NCBI GenBank assembly: GCA_028023455.1
Contig: JAQFVV010000018.1
Location: 9,564,771 to 9,628,770 of the forward strand
Direction: 5' to 3'
Source: Epiperipatus broadwayi
Taxonomy: Eukaryota > Onychophora > Udeonychophora > Euonychophora > Peripatidae
Length of the DNA: 64,000 bases
Shown: positions 22,430 through 34,305 of the stretch, piece after piece
How positions within the stretch are numbered: the first letter of the stretch is position 1
Layout of the letters: every line of letters starts with the position of its first letter
Translations under genes and position numbers: made by a program
Notes under the pieces: model-generated
Databases searched by the model: none
Told to the model about the DNA's origin: nothing
Seen by the model: only the letters and a program-made list of their open reading frames with translations

Positions 22430-23389
22430 GAGATATCATTCAGGTATAGATCCAAGATATTGTCATATTTTAAAGAATATTTATAAAAATGCAACAGCAA
22501 CAATTAGATTAGATAATGATACTGGGAAAGTCAACATTGAGAAGAGTGTAAGACAGGGTGACTCCATATCTCCAAAACTTTTTACAGCAGTGCTGCAAGA
22601 AGTATTTTGTGGATTAAAATGGGAAGCTAAAGGAGTGAAAGTAAATGGTGATTATTTAAGTCATTTAGTTGTTTTTGGTAATAATGCTTTAGATCTACAG
22701 GAAATGTTGCAGTAGTTATCAGATGAAAGTAGGACTAAAGATAAATGTTAAAATGACCTAAGTAATGTTTAATGGATTTTCTCAAAATATGAAAATAAAG
22801 ATTTTTTATGATGAGTTAGAAGAAGTTAACAGTTACAAATGCCTTGGTCAGATTATTAATACAGATGGAAACATAATGGATGAAATTAATCATAGAATTA
22901 AACTTGGTTGGAGTGCTTTTGGTAGAAATAACTTGATACTAAAAGGAAATATACCTATGTGTTTGTAAAGGAAGATTTTTAATAAATGTGTTTTACCTGT
23001 TTTTACTTATGGATCTGAGACTTGTACACTTAATAGAAGAGCAATACAGACTTCAGACCACTCAAAGAAGTATGGAGAGATGCATGTTGGGAGTAACAAG
23101 AAGAGATAGAAAATGCAACATATCGGTAAGAGAACAATAAGATGTAACTGATTTCATTGAAAAAATTAAAAGATTAAAGTGGAGTTGGGCTGGACATATT
23201 GCTAGAAGAGATGATAATAGATGGACAATTGAAATCTTAAACTGGATTCCAAGAGATTGTACAAGACCCAGGAAGAGACCACATGTGAGATGGATATATG
23301 AAATAAGAAAGTGTGCAGGGGTGATGTGGAGAAACTTGAAGAGATGTTCATCCTGCAGTGGATTGATAATAGTTGATGATGATGATCTT
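22430..23389 (+). mobile_element. RTE LINE, copy 2: sense 3' half (RT palm, C-terminus, tail)
   Basis: The plus strand reads NATATIRLDNDTGKVNIEKS and VRQGDSISPKLFTAVLQEVF, the RT block just before the catalytic motif. The expected F-A-D-D is changed to VFGNNAL, so the active-site aspartates are lost. Downstream, shifted frames give WSWAGHI-like and PRKRPHVRW blocks typical of the RTE C-terminus. It ends in a GATGATGATCTTG tail at about 23377-23389. The roughly 110 bp between the HIQVLRE and LKNIY blocks are missing at the junction between the two halves. Confidence 0.9.
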
Positions 23390-23739
23390 GTTTTACTTTA
23401 ATATGCAAATTTAATTAAACTTTTTCTACCATTATTAAAAATAAATATGTATTCATTAGCTTTTGTAGATAATGATCTCATGATAAACCAATAACCTTCA
23501 ATTACTGAACAAGTAATTAATCATTTCTCAACTGCATCCAGCATCACATGACTCTCATTTTGATAGTTCTATCATAAAAGTAAATAAAGTGACCTATTGC
23601 AAAAATTCTAATTAGATTTCAGCTTTCATTGATAAAGTATCTACTAAAAAAATATTGCCTTTACTTTTTTTCAAAATTCTTTGATAATGTTTAGACGTTC
23701 ATCTAGATATGTCCTATACCACCAAAATTAACAAAACTT
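23345..23739 (+). repeat. 395-bp direct repeat, right copy
   Basis: Partner of 19517-19910. It overlaps the LINE 3' end and continues about 350 bp beyond it to ACAAAACTT, after which the sequences diverge. Confidence 0.9.
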
Positions 23740-24289
23740 GTAAAAGCGTAATTATGAAACAAACTAAGTCATTGTTAATCTCTTATAATACCCATTACTT
23801 TTACAAGCTCCAGTAATTTAATCTTCAAATTATTGTTTTGCTGCTCATAACAGCTTTTTAAAATAACATGTTTGCGAAATAATAATTGAAAGATGTATAA
23901 ACCGAAATATAATTTGTATTACTTTAAAAGGTTTTGGATAATATTGTTTGAAAGTGTAAAAAAAAAGTTTTACAAACAATCATCTTTTAAAATAATACAG
24001 TTTTGAAAGAAGGAAAAAAAATTAACTTTTTTTTTAAAAAAAAAAAACCCGATTGTCGTAAAATTAATTTAAAAAAAAAAAAAAACACTTTTAGAGTAAA
24101 CAATTAGAAAAAAAAATATCGATTTTTTAAAAGAAATAATTTAAAAATACATCCATTTATAAAACTGTGAAATAGCATGTGACACTATGAAGTTTGAAAG
24201 CATATTTAAATAGTTGTAGCTTCTTAATTAATCACACCTGTATATTATATGCCATCCACATTTTAAGTAGTATGTACATAAACTCTATC
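23740..24289. other. AT-rich DNA with A and T homopolymers
   Basis: Runs of T and A at 24026-24047 and 24071-24085. Nothing else is supported. Confidence 0.5.
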
Positions 24290-24740
24290 AATGCGTAGTT
24301 TTTCTGTGTGTAACTCTGGAGAAACAGCGCCACATAGTGGGCTAGAAACTTGGTAGTTGCTGTTAGCAGATGACACATAAGCTAGATGTGTTTAAGGCAA
24401 TCAGCGCTATCTAGGTTCTTGGTATCTGCTGGTAGCAGACGATGTAAGCTAAATGGGCTTACGAATTGTGACCAGCGCCACCAAGTGGGTAGCTCTGGTG
24501 GAATGTTCCTGTGCTTACGCATTGCGAAAAGCGCCATCTATCAGCTGGAATTTGCATTGCTGCATTTGGGGCCCCTACTCTAAGTATTTCTGTGGTTGAC
24601 CCCGACAAGTGCTTCTGGGCCACATGGGTCAAAAATCACAAGTACCATTTTATGTTCAACTATTTATTTTGTTTAACTCCACATTATGGATTTATGCACT
24701 CTTAAACTGAATATAAAGAGATCTGTTCTGCTCAATATAT
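24290..24740 (+). repeat. Less AT-rich repeat with GCGCCA units
   Basis: Four diverged units start CAGCGCCACATAGTGGG (24327), CAGCGCTATCTAG (24403), CAGCGCCACCAAGTGGG (24473) and AGCGCCATCTATCAG (24530). Between units, TAGCAGA-GA and TAAGCTA motifs recur. The block ends in AATATAAA and a run of A, as a retroelement 3' end might. Small frames here (24386-24583 and 24511-24705) have no recognised product. The family is unknown. Confidence 0.55.
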
Positions 24741-26440
24741 TTTTGCATTCAAAAAAAAAATGGATAACACAATTTTTCTCTAATTTCCTTTTATTTACAA
24801 AAACAATATTTTCTATTAGTCCTCAATAAGACCTTCAAATTTTGGTATGGAGTAAATTTAGTTCTTATCAACTTTAAAATCTTTCTCTAAACTTTCAAGA
24901 TACTACATTTAGAAAAACAAATGAGTATAATTGTTTTATATCATCCTGTTTTTACTCTATTCTCATTTCCACTTTATTAAAGACAAAAAAGAACAAAATA
25001 TTGAAAAGTCTTTAGACAGTTTTACATTTTGCAAGATGAATTATTTGATATCATCTTGATTGCTATCGCAGATATAAATGGTTATATCTAGAACAAGCGC
25101 TTAATTTTTCTTTCCACTTTCTTATTTTTGTCTTTTTACCTTTTACATATATATAATTATTTATGTAATTACATAGTTATTGAATATTTATAAGTATCTT
25201 TTTGGGAGGAAGATATTTAAAAGCATTTACATAAAATTTAAATCCCTCTCTATGGTTTTTAACTATATTGCATTTTTTGTTATCAAATATTAATGAGAAG
25301 CATATAGTTTTTAGTATATCTATAACCACAACTGCATTATAAAAAACAAAGTTTTTTAGATGCTTTTGGAATAATTACTTAAGATTGATTATTAATCATT
25401 AAAAGCAATAATTTAATCTTGTGCAAAATAAGAACAGCATTGGAAAATATGAATCAAATAACCCAGATGATTATTACAAAGGATGGATGAAGATTGAATT
25501 GAAAATGAGTGATCAGATATGGTTTCATAGATATTATTGAAAATTGAATATAAATTTTCACCATAATTGTGGTACATCGAAATTCTAGCTATTGGTAAAT
25601 GCCTTTTTATCATGCTAAATATAACTCTCACAAGCAATTAGCAGTTCAATTAATTATGGAATCAGCTTGCACAAATGAATTCTCAGCAAAAAAAATTGTT
25701 TCAAAGTATAATAGGCTTGTCATAAATGAATAGGTAGTGGCACTGCTCAAAATATATAGTAACATACACTTTGGAATGTATGAAGGTAAATTATAATTTT
25801 GTGTTTCAATAATATACTTTATTATACAAAAAATAGATTACATGAATTTACAATGGTTTTGCCAGTGTTACAATGGCATGACTGGTCTAACAAATGTGTT
25901 ATCAATTAGAAAAAACTTACGGGATTGTTCAAATAGGTTTACAAATTATTAGCTACTGGGTACATTTTAATATAGATGATTACAGTACAATTAAAGGAGA
26001 TAAGATTAAATAAAAAAATTTTACAGTGTAGAAATATTTACATTAGCTATTATACATTTATTATTATTTGTAATGATTTCTTTCTTTTTATTTATCCATG
26101 TGTTCTAAATCAAAACTTTATTGTTTATCAAAAATTACATTGTTGAAAATATATGGTTTAAAACTATATAGCTTTGGAACAAACAGATAGATATTATTGT
26201 TACAGTTCAAACAAATTGTTAGGCAGGTACCTGATAAATGTAAACTTGTAATCTATGTATTTGCCTATATTGTATTTTCATTGTCTGGAGGTTTAATTCA
26301 TCAGTTTAAATAATTTTTGATTGATTTAAAATATATCCTTTGGACTATTCAATACACAGATGTGGTGTTTAAAAAATTGTTGAAAAAGGGATATGTAAAC
26401 AACAAAAAATAATAATAATTGTTCTTGTTACAGCAAAAGT
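24741..26440. other. AT-rich DNA, nothing recognised
   Basis: About 1.7 kb without a supported feature. Confidence 0.55.
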
Positions 26441-26444
26441 CATT

Positions 26445-26735
26445 ATTTTTTTTTTTTTTTTTTTTTGAGGTTATGGTTTGTTTCAGGTTTTTAATAGTGA
26501 CCATGTAGAAGCAAATGTATCTGGGTGTGCAATTTTGCCATCTCTGGCCTTCAGTTGTTCAAGCTTATTAGAGAATGTGGCTGGGTGCTTAGTGGTATTG
26601 TTTTCAAGGCAGAAAGTACATCTGGTGAACCAGAAACTATATAAACAAAAAGTTGCTGCACGAGCTGCTGGTATTGAGCTTTTACTGAATGTCTCTATTG
26701 TGACAGTCAGATTATATATGCTGGTTTAACCTAGT
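26445..26735. other. Open region of unclear origin after a long T run
   Basis: A run of about 20 T, then GGTTTGTTTCAG at 26474-26485, resembles a plus-strand splice acceptor. The plus frame is open for 83 codons (26478-26729) but no donor stands out. The minus strand is also open across most of the same stretch, including FCLENNTTKHPATFSNKLEQ. I cannot say which, if either, was coding. It may be part of an unrecognised repeat. Confidence 0.25.
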
Positions 26736-27860
26736 TCGAATCCTAAGCGAAAGTACCTCGAAGCCACCCATACGCGAGATATTAAATCAAGAATACTATA
26801 ACCTCTGCCCTATTTCGCCTATTCTCGAGGCTAATTTACGAACCAACAACACCATCTGAGCCACACATAAATCATTTTTCAACCGGCCACAAAGCTTAGC
26901 AACAGCGGTAGAGACATGGACGGGAAATCCTAAGGAGCAAAATAGTTAAATGTGCAAAAGTACTAAGAAATATGTGTTTTGCGTGCCTGGATCATTAGAA
27001 AAGTAAAATAAAGCATTATAATAAAATTAGGAAACTCAAGCTTTTGATAGTTAAATAATATGTTTAATTAATGGCTTTAAAATATGAATAATGATTTAAT
27101 GGCCTCCGCTATTCCTCTAAATTCATGAAACAAAATAATTAGACAATAAAAACGGATTAATAGGTTTGCGGTCTAAATCTTTTCCCAATTTTAATAAAAT
27201 TGTCAACTCGATCTTCTCGATAAAGTACAATAAAAAAAAGGATCTTTCGCAAAGCATTTCTAATTGCTTTGCGCTAAAAACAGTTTAAAAATTATTTAAA
27301 ACGTATATAGCTAAATCAGATATACGTGATAAGCTAATGGCGGACAAAAGAGGCGTTATCAAAGAGATCAAGTTGGCACACAAAAGAAACTGACTCGTAT
27401 TTAATTAACAAACATAAATAAAATTGGAAAGAGAGTTTAAATAAACAAAAATTAACTATTAAACTTAACCGCAATGGAATACTAAATATTTACACTGGTT
27501 AGTAAGGAAGAATAGCGAAGGGAAAAAGGTTACATATAGATAGATGATCACACAATATATATATTTAAGGTTAGTCTAATAAAAATGGTTACATAGCAAA
27601 TACATATCAATTCACTGAAGCAATTAGAAAAAAATGAACAAAAGGTAGCATAAGAAATAGTTCAATAGAGGAGATACGATTACCGTCCTTTTTCCTTGGT
27701 CATGTTCCCTACGGCGTTCGTGGCTTGATCCGACCGTCGAGATGTATTTGTCCGGACAATAAAAAAATGTAGTATAGTTTCACGAAAAGTTCTCCAGACA
27801 TGGCACAGAGTTCAGATGACTATTGAGTGGATATTAAGGCATTTTGAATGGTATTCCGGA

Positions 27861-27899
27861 ACCTCGGCGATAGGCAAAGCTATTTATTTGCCTAGCCGA
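27861..27899. repeat. Strong stem-loop
   Basis: CTCGGCGATAGGCAAA pairs with TTTGCCTAGCCGAG across an eight-base centre. One base on the left arm is unpaired. It is the most GC-rich hairpin in the window. Confidence 0.8.
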
Positions 27900-28014
27900 G
27901 CATAGTAGAATCTATCAAACTTATATGATTTTTAGCTTGAGCAGGTTCAAACTTCTTCATGATTTGTAGATAACAGTTGTAGACTTTTGGGAATAAAATC
28001 ACGAACAAAATCTG

Positions 28015-28195
28015 ACAGAGTTCTCCTAAAAGAAATCTGAATGCACCTTGCAATAGCAAAATCTGAATCAATCTTGCAATAGCAAACTCTTAAAGAATCA
28101 CCTTCACAAGGAAAATCAGAATCAACTGAATCCTTCAAAAGGAAAAAATCTGAATAATGAATCCTTCCAAAGGAAAAATCTGAATCATCAATCTT
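28015..28195 (-). repeat. Minisatellite, ~30 bp degenerate units
   Basis: Repeated AATCTGAATCA then AATC-TTGCAATAGCAA or CCTTC-AAAGGAAAA. At least five imperfect units. It explains the small minus-strand frame 27947-28138. Confidence 0.7.
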
Positions 28196-28460
28196 TTGTT
28201 CTCCCTTCTATTTATACCCTCTCTGTCAGCTACCTTCTATTGTTTGTATGATCTGAGATCTTGATAAGCCTCCCCATGCTCCTTTGTTTCAAAGCAACAC
28301 TTTCTAAAAATAACTTTAACTTTTTTACTCTAACTTTCTTACTTCAAAGTTTGAATTCTCTTAATTAAAAAGAAAGAAAGAGAAGGCCATCTTTAATTAC
28401 ACTTGAATGGCTCACTAATTAAAACTATACATTCTTTTAGAAAATGTTGGCAGGCTTATC

Positions 28461-28789
28461 TCAAAATCAAATCATACTAAATATTTTAACAAAATTTTAA
28501 CAACAATATATTATTTTTTTATAGTAGAATAAGCATTTTATTTCAGCAGAATTTTGCATTAACTCATATATATACGCTAGATGTATATATATGTTTGACT
28601 AATAGGTTAAGCAATTTTTATTAATAGAATGAAATTTATTTAAAACAAAATATTTAAATGTAATACACATTTAATAAGCATAATTATTTTTAACTCTAAT
28701 ACAAAACCCTGCTGATATTGTACTATAAACTTAATTCAGGTCTACAATACTAATTAAGTTTATAGGAAGATGTGAAGCATGGATTGGAC
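28461..28789. other. AT-rich spacer
   Basis: Nothing recognised. Confidence 0.5.
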
Positions 28790-29460
28790 TTCAGATCCAT
28801 TGCTTCACTATTAGCTTATCAAGTGTGATGTTATTTTGTCTATATGTGTTAATCATAATTTCTCGGGTATTTGTCAGAGCTGTGCAGGTGTAAAATGAGA
28901 GCTGTTGTGTTTCTTCTTCCCTATGGCACAAGGAACAAAAAGCATCAATTTTCTTGTAAAACATGCAGTATTTAAGAAAATAGGAGGTAGGTAGAGCATG
29001 AAGATTTACCTTTAAATGAAAGTCAAAAAATTTGGGTTCCAATGACTATTTTTTGAATCACTGCATCAAACGACTGTTGTTCATATTCAGCATAAGTGAG
29101 TGAGGATCAGTAGTTATGTCCGGGTACAGCATATTATAAATGGTTCAGTAGGTGTATCTACCAACACCCAAAAAAGACACCTGATCATAAATGCTTTGAA
29201 GTTGGATTACGAGCAAAGACAAATATTCATGTGAAGGTGGTGATCAGCCTGTGGGTGTTATTTGAAGGATGCATTTGAAAGCTGGAAAACTTCTTATTAG
29301 TGCAGCCAGGAAATTAATACTTTTTTGTTTGTGAAAAATTTGAATGGAGTGAAGACCTAATCCATTTCTGGTTGGTGGAAGACTAAATCGTTTTACAGAG
29401 ATTGGACAGATTAAATTCAATCCTTCTTTACAAACAAAAAAACATGGTGTATTGATTGAT
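28790..29460 (-). pseudogene. LINE reverse-transcriptase C-terminus of a non-RTE family
   Basis: Minus-strand frames read KEGLNLICPISVKRFSLPPT, then NGLGLHSIQ followed by INFLAALIRSF. After interruptions comes LHALPTSYFLKYCMFYKK and CSLCHREEETQQLSFYTC. The last part matches the zinc-binding region after the RT in jockey/CR1-like LINEs (LPT-x-x-x-L, C-x-x-C, E-E-T, H-x-x-x-x-C order), with the His replaced. At least three stops break the frame. No RT palm motifs remain. The exact clade cannot be named. Confidence 0.65.
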
Positions 29461-32146
29461 TGTGTTTGTGAGGATGATCCCTCAAATATAACATTTAATT
29501 ACAGCATTCTATTTATTGATAGTCAGGTTTTACAGATGTATAAAATCTGCAGTAAACAAGCATATTTTCAAGGTTAGCAATTTAGAAAAAGATATCTTAA
29601 TTTTATTAGTATTATTTGTTATTATAAATTGATTTAGACGTTTACTGAATTTCATCTTGGATAAATTAATTAAAATATCCAGAAATTCAAATGTTTTCAT
29701 TGTAAAATGTAATGGTATGCTTTGCCTGTGCTTCAGTTGCCATATTAATGATTTACTATATAATTCTTAATCTTTAAACATTGTATTTATATAATAAATT
29801 GGCTAATTAATCAGATTAACTTTATTTTAGCAACTAACTCATATTCAGCTGTAATTAAAGAGTATTTTAACATTTGCATCCAATTAATAAAAATCTTATG
29901 GCAACAGGCAATTTTTTCTCTCCTAATTCTATCCTTTTTCTATAATAAAAGCATTCTTACTTAATTGATTTGTTATTCTACTCACCTAATTTGCATTTTA
30001 GCATAACACCATCCCATTTCCTGTTAGTTTCTCTGATCATATAGCACTCAATGTTAAGATTAGATTTGCAAAGACAATTAATGTTCCTAATTAATAAAAG
30101 CAACAGACTCTTAATAAAATCTATTACTCAAGAGCTAGTAGTGTCAAAAATTACTTTTATCCATTTTAAAAAATTAATATTCTCTTTTTCAATCTAATAG
30201 AAACCTTATCTTATTTATAATAAATAACTTTTTTCAAAAAAGCAAGTCTCATTAGTTTTATAAAAGAGCTTTTGTTTTGAAATAACTTGATTATATTCCT
30301 CAAATAAGAATATAAAAGGTTAAATTCATGTTGGCTGAATCTTTATCAAATAAAAAATCTAACATTTTTCTTGTTAATCTTCATAACTGATTCAAAGAAT
30401 GCATTCATTTTTTTTAATTATAGGATAAAGAATATTCCTTTCTCTATTCTCAAAGATTTTAATGTGATAGCTGGTGATCTTACTTTTCTACTTTAAATTT
30501 TGCCCATAGAAGCTTAATTTTTCAAAATTCTCTTCTTTTTGTTTTGATATCACTGAAGAAAGTCATGATATCACAAAGAATGATATATCTCTGATTTTGA
30601 ATACTATGTCAATTAACACACCTGTAACCAATCCCTAGTTTTTATTTTCTCACTTTAACATATTTATTAATCTTATCATGTTTAGCATATTATTTTTTAT
30701 TTTTGACTGAATAAACACCAAAGATTTACTATACTAATATTTATGATATCGTTCTTTAAAAAAATATCTTTCCCTGTTGATAATTTGAAACCAATTTCAA
30801 TGTCTCCCCTTTTCATCAAAATCATTGAGTTTCTCATTAAGGATAAAATCAGTTTCAATTTTCCATAAAAGGATGGTCTGCTTCTGAAGTAATACAGAAT
30901 GATTATCAGTGGTATTAAACAAGTGAAAACCAGCTACCATTACTGTCCAGTTGACTATTACAGCTATCTTTGCCTTAGTTACAATCAATGAACTTTTCCA
31001 AAGTTCTTTCTCTAAACAAAATTTCATTACCTTATTCCCTAATGTGTTTCTCAATAGAAAAATTTATGTAATATGGAATGGAAAAATAACCCCTGGTCAC
31101 CATCTCCACTCCACACAATTTTATTCCATAATATTTTTTCTCTAGTGTTCTATTCTTTATCTACATGGAAAAAATGACCCAGTATATATAAATCTTTATT
31201 AGTCAATCAATCATCTTTCATATATATAGATAGATGATTTAGTTACATTCCTTTCTAAAAAAAAGTCCTTCACAACTTTATTTTATATTTGAAAATTCTC
31301 TTAATTTCCCTTTAACCTTTACTAAAGATAAATTGTCAAAATGAACTATATTTATTGGCAATTAAATATCTTCAATTTTCTGTACTTTTTCCCATAAGTT
31401 TTTGATTTTCCTATCCATCTTTCATGTAATACATTAATGCTAATAAAACTAAATTATTTTTTTAGCCTGTATAAAAAATATAAATTTTCTGTCAAAAGCT
31501 TTTGTATATATCTGATAAAGTTTTTTTCATCAAAGTGTTAGTATTTCTAAAATTTCATACTTCTCATTAAATTTAATAATTCTTTTTTTAGAAATAGTTA
31601 ATCATTTCGCATCAAGTTTATTTGAGGCAAAAGAATAGTTATTATAAGCATAAAATATGTAAAAGCACATTAAAGTCAATGGTCTATCACTGCTCTGTTT
31701 CTCTATCTGTAAAATGTTTACAGAAAACAATCAATATAATAACCAATCCACTATAATATATTCTAATGTTGAGTCACACTTTTCTGTAACTCCCACTGAC
31801 ACACAATTGGCTGTCAAAAACAAATTCATTAAAATTGTTTGAACTCATTTTCACCCACACTAAACCTATAAGCAGTCTCTTCCATTTTCTAACAAAATTA
31901 GATATTGAAACATTCATGACTTGATCATTAATACAGACCATAAAGAAGTTTTAGTCTTTTTGCAAAACAGATGTAACACTTAGAAATCCTATGAGCCCAG
32001 ATACCTGGATTTCTTAATTATAAAATCCTCAAAACCTTTTTTATGAAAGTTTTTCTAGTTGAAACATTTCCAAATACAGTGGTGCTGTGAAATATACTGT
32101 ATCTAACTACATGCCTTCAGTTATACACTATCCAAAGAAAAATGTA
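29461..32146. other. AT-rich DNA, nothing recognised
   Basis: About 2.7 kb. Overlapping short frames at 30797-31145 are chance. No supported feature. Confidence 0.55.
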
Positions 32147-32509
32147 AAAATAGGCAAAACTCTCTCCATACAATAGTGCCACTCTAAGAAAGACAGAGTA
32201 ATCAATGGATACCAGAAGGCTTGTGCATAAAATCCCTATCTAGTGCCTACTCATCCAATATCCCCAAACTAGTTTCTGGCTTATGGCCTTTGTCAGTGAG
32301 GAGCCTTGGATCTGAGAGCACTGCAACTACATCTTAGATCTCTGATCCAGGACTCCTCACTGATGAAGGCCATAAGCCAGAAACTAGTTTTGGGATATTG
32401 GATGAGTAGGCATGAGATAGGGATTTTATACACAAGCCTTCTGGCATCCATTGATTACTCTGTCTTGCTTAGAGTGGCACTACTGTATGGAGAGAGTTTT
32501 GCCTATTTT
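32147..32509. mobile_element. Foldback element, family F copy 1 (157-bp arms)
   Basis: Arms 32147-32303 and 32353-32509 are inverted copies with few mismatches. The termini read GGCAAAACTCTCTCCATAC and its complement, flanked by TA on both sides. The 49-base centre is not paired. The frame at 32306-32551 lies in the right arm and is chance. A second member is at 46533-46722. TA flanks suggest a Tc1/mariner-type MITE; no transposase is present. Confidence 0.85.
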
Positions 32510-32761
32510 AACAACAGTTATGAGCAATCATGGAAGAAAGTGATCGTGTGATGTTTTAAGAAAAATGTAAACAAACAACAAAAATAAAAATAAAAAAGAA
32601 ATCATTAAAATTTTCAAATTTTATGATATTTGGCAGCCATTTTTTCTTCCTTGGATGCTGTCATTAAAAAAAATAAAATAAAATGTGTAAATAAATTTTA
32701 CAATATGTCAATAGTAATATTTACTGAGGCAATAAACCTCAAATCATGTGCGCTTGAAAAT
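32510..32761. other. AT-rich spacer
   Basis: Nothing recognised. Confidence 0.45.
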
Positions 32762-32862
32762 GCGAAGATAGGGACCTCTACAGGTCTTAACCATAAGCTT
32801 ATGCCTTGGAAGAAAAGAGGGGAATCCGGGGAACCCTTCTTTACTTCAACCTAACCATTTTA
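32762..32862 (+). repeat. Short repeat with TAGGGACCTCTACAGGTC
   Basis: TAGGGACCTCTACAGGTCTT is inverted relative to the AAGATTTGTAGAGGTCCCTA at 39313-39332. Local composition is less AT-rich. It could be one end of a DNA element or a member of a dispersed repeat. Confidence 0.4.
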
Positions 32863-34305
32863 AAATCTGGAGTGCTATAATTGCATATATTAATAAAATG
32901 TGTTTGATTTATGTTTAAAACATAATTTTATTCTTTATTATTTTTTCTGAATTTAATGTGCAGTATTTTGCATAATAAAATATTTTCTGAGTATAATGCT
33001 AAAAGTTTTACAAAATTTTATAATATATTTAAAGTTAATACTTAAATCCTTAAAATAATCAAAGAAATGTTATCAATAAAATGTTAACTATTATAAACTA
33101 TATACATTAGAACATGATTGGAGTTTGGAACAAAATATGGCATAGTTCACAGTTCCATTATAGAGATGAAATTTATTCATTATATGATAGGGAGAAGACA
33201 TTCAACCATTTTTGTTTATATGTGCCTGCAAACAAATATATTGCCAAATCACTTCAACTATTATTCACAGATATAATGATTATTTACAAGGATAATAATT
33301 TCCACTTTCATCCTTTGTTTTCTGAAATGTTTATATTTTAACAGATATCTCAACAACTACAATTCTTTTTCCTCATCAAACTAATCAAAATCAAACCCTG
33401 AAACCAGGATCTTGTGCCTCTTGATTGATATATTTGCAGCCACTTTGAATTTCCTTTTTAGCAACATCACTATGAACTCATATTCTGGAGTTAAATAAGG
33501 AGATTTTTGTCATTAATTCTATATAATATTATTATTTTAAAAAATATTCACTAGATTGAACAGCTAACTTCTGTGATAAGATTGAAAAATAGGATTTCTG
33601 TATTCGCTTGTGCTGTTGATTTAATCTTGTTGAAAGAAAATAAGAAAGAGATTTAAATCTCAATCAGCATTTAATCATCTGGCTTAGAAAAAGTTAGATG
33701 CAGATCATCATAAATAACTCAAAATATTTCATGATTATTCATAAATTACAATCAAATATATACTTATAGATTTAATCTGATACATTTCATGGAATAATTG
33801 AGTTTAAATACTGAGAACATGTGTTTAACACAAAAAACTGTCTTGAAAACAGAAATTGATAGCAGAATTCTTTATTTAAATAAAACTTATGCTTTTTAAG
33901 AGTCATAAAAAATATAATAATCTCCAGGAGATCCTATACATATTTATAGATGTTTAATACATGTATGCATATGATACTATATATCTAAAAATGATGAGCA
34001 GAAATGGAAATTATTTTACAAGAATATTGTTCAGAATTTTTAAAGCAGAGAAAAATCACATGAACTTAAGGATCTTAGATTATATATATATAAACCCTGG
34101 TAATATTGCCAAGGTTAAAAATTAAAAGAATAAAATGTTATGAACTCACCAGAAGAGTAATAAGGATAATTATAAATAAACTTACTATAGAAAAAAGATC
34201 AATACATTGTCCAAATTATGATTTTGATTGAATATAAAAAGATTTAAAGATCATGCACTGAAAAAATTATATGTGAACAATAAGACATAATCTATTATTG
34301 TAAGG
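32863..34305. other. AT-rich DNA, nothing recognised
   Basis: About 1.4 kb. No supported feature. Confidence 0.55.

Larger units (their letters stand above)
26740..28460. other. Unclassified, less AT-rich block (possible LTR-type repeat)
   Basis: Composition differs from the surroundings, with CG-containing stretches at 26735-26935 and 27660-27900, a strong hairpin (27861-27899), a short tandem repeat (28015-28195) and TATTTATACC at about 28208. This combination suggests a retroelement LTR or leader, but terminal repeats could not be paired and there is no coding frame. Confidence 0.3.

Noticed and set aside
26478-26729. 83-codon plus-strand frame as a host exon
   Set aside because: An acceptor-like sequence is present, but there is no clear donor and the opposite strand is equally open, so coding status cannot be decided.
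30797-31145. Overlapping frames of 85 and 64 codons on opposite strands
   Set aside because: Short, no domain, no splice or promoter context; expected by chance at this length.
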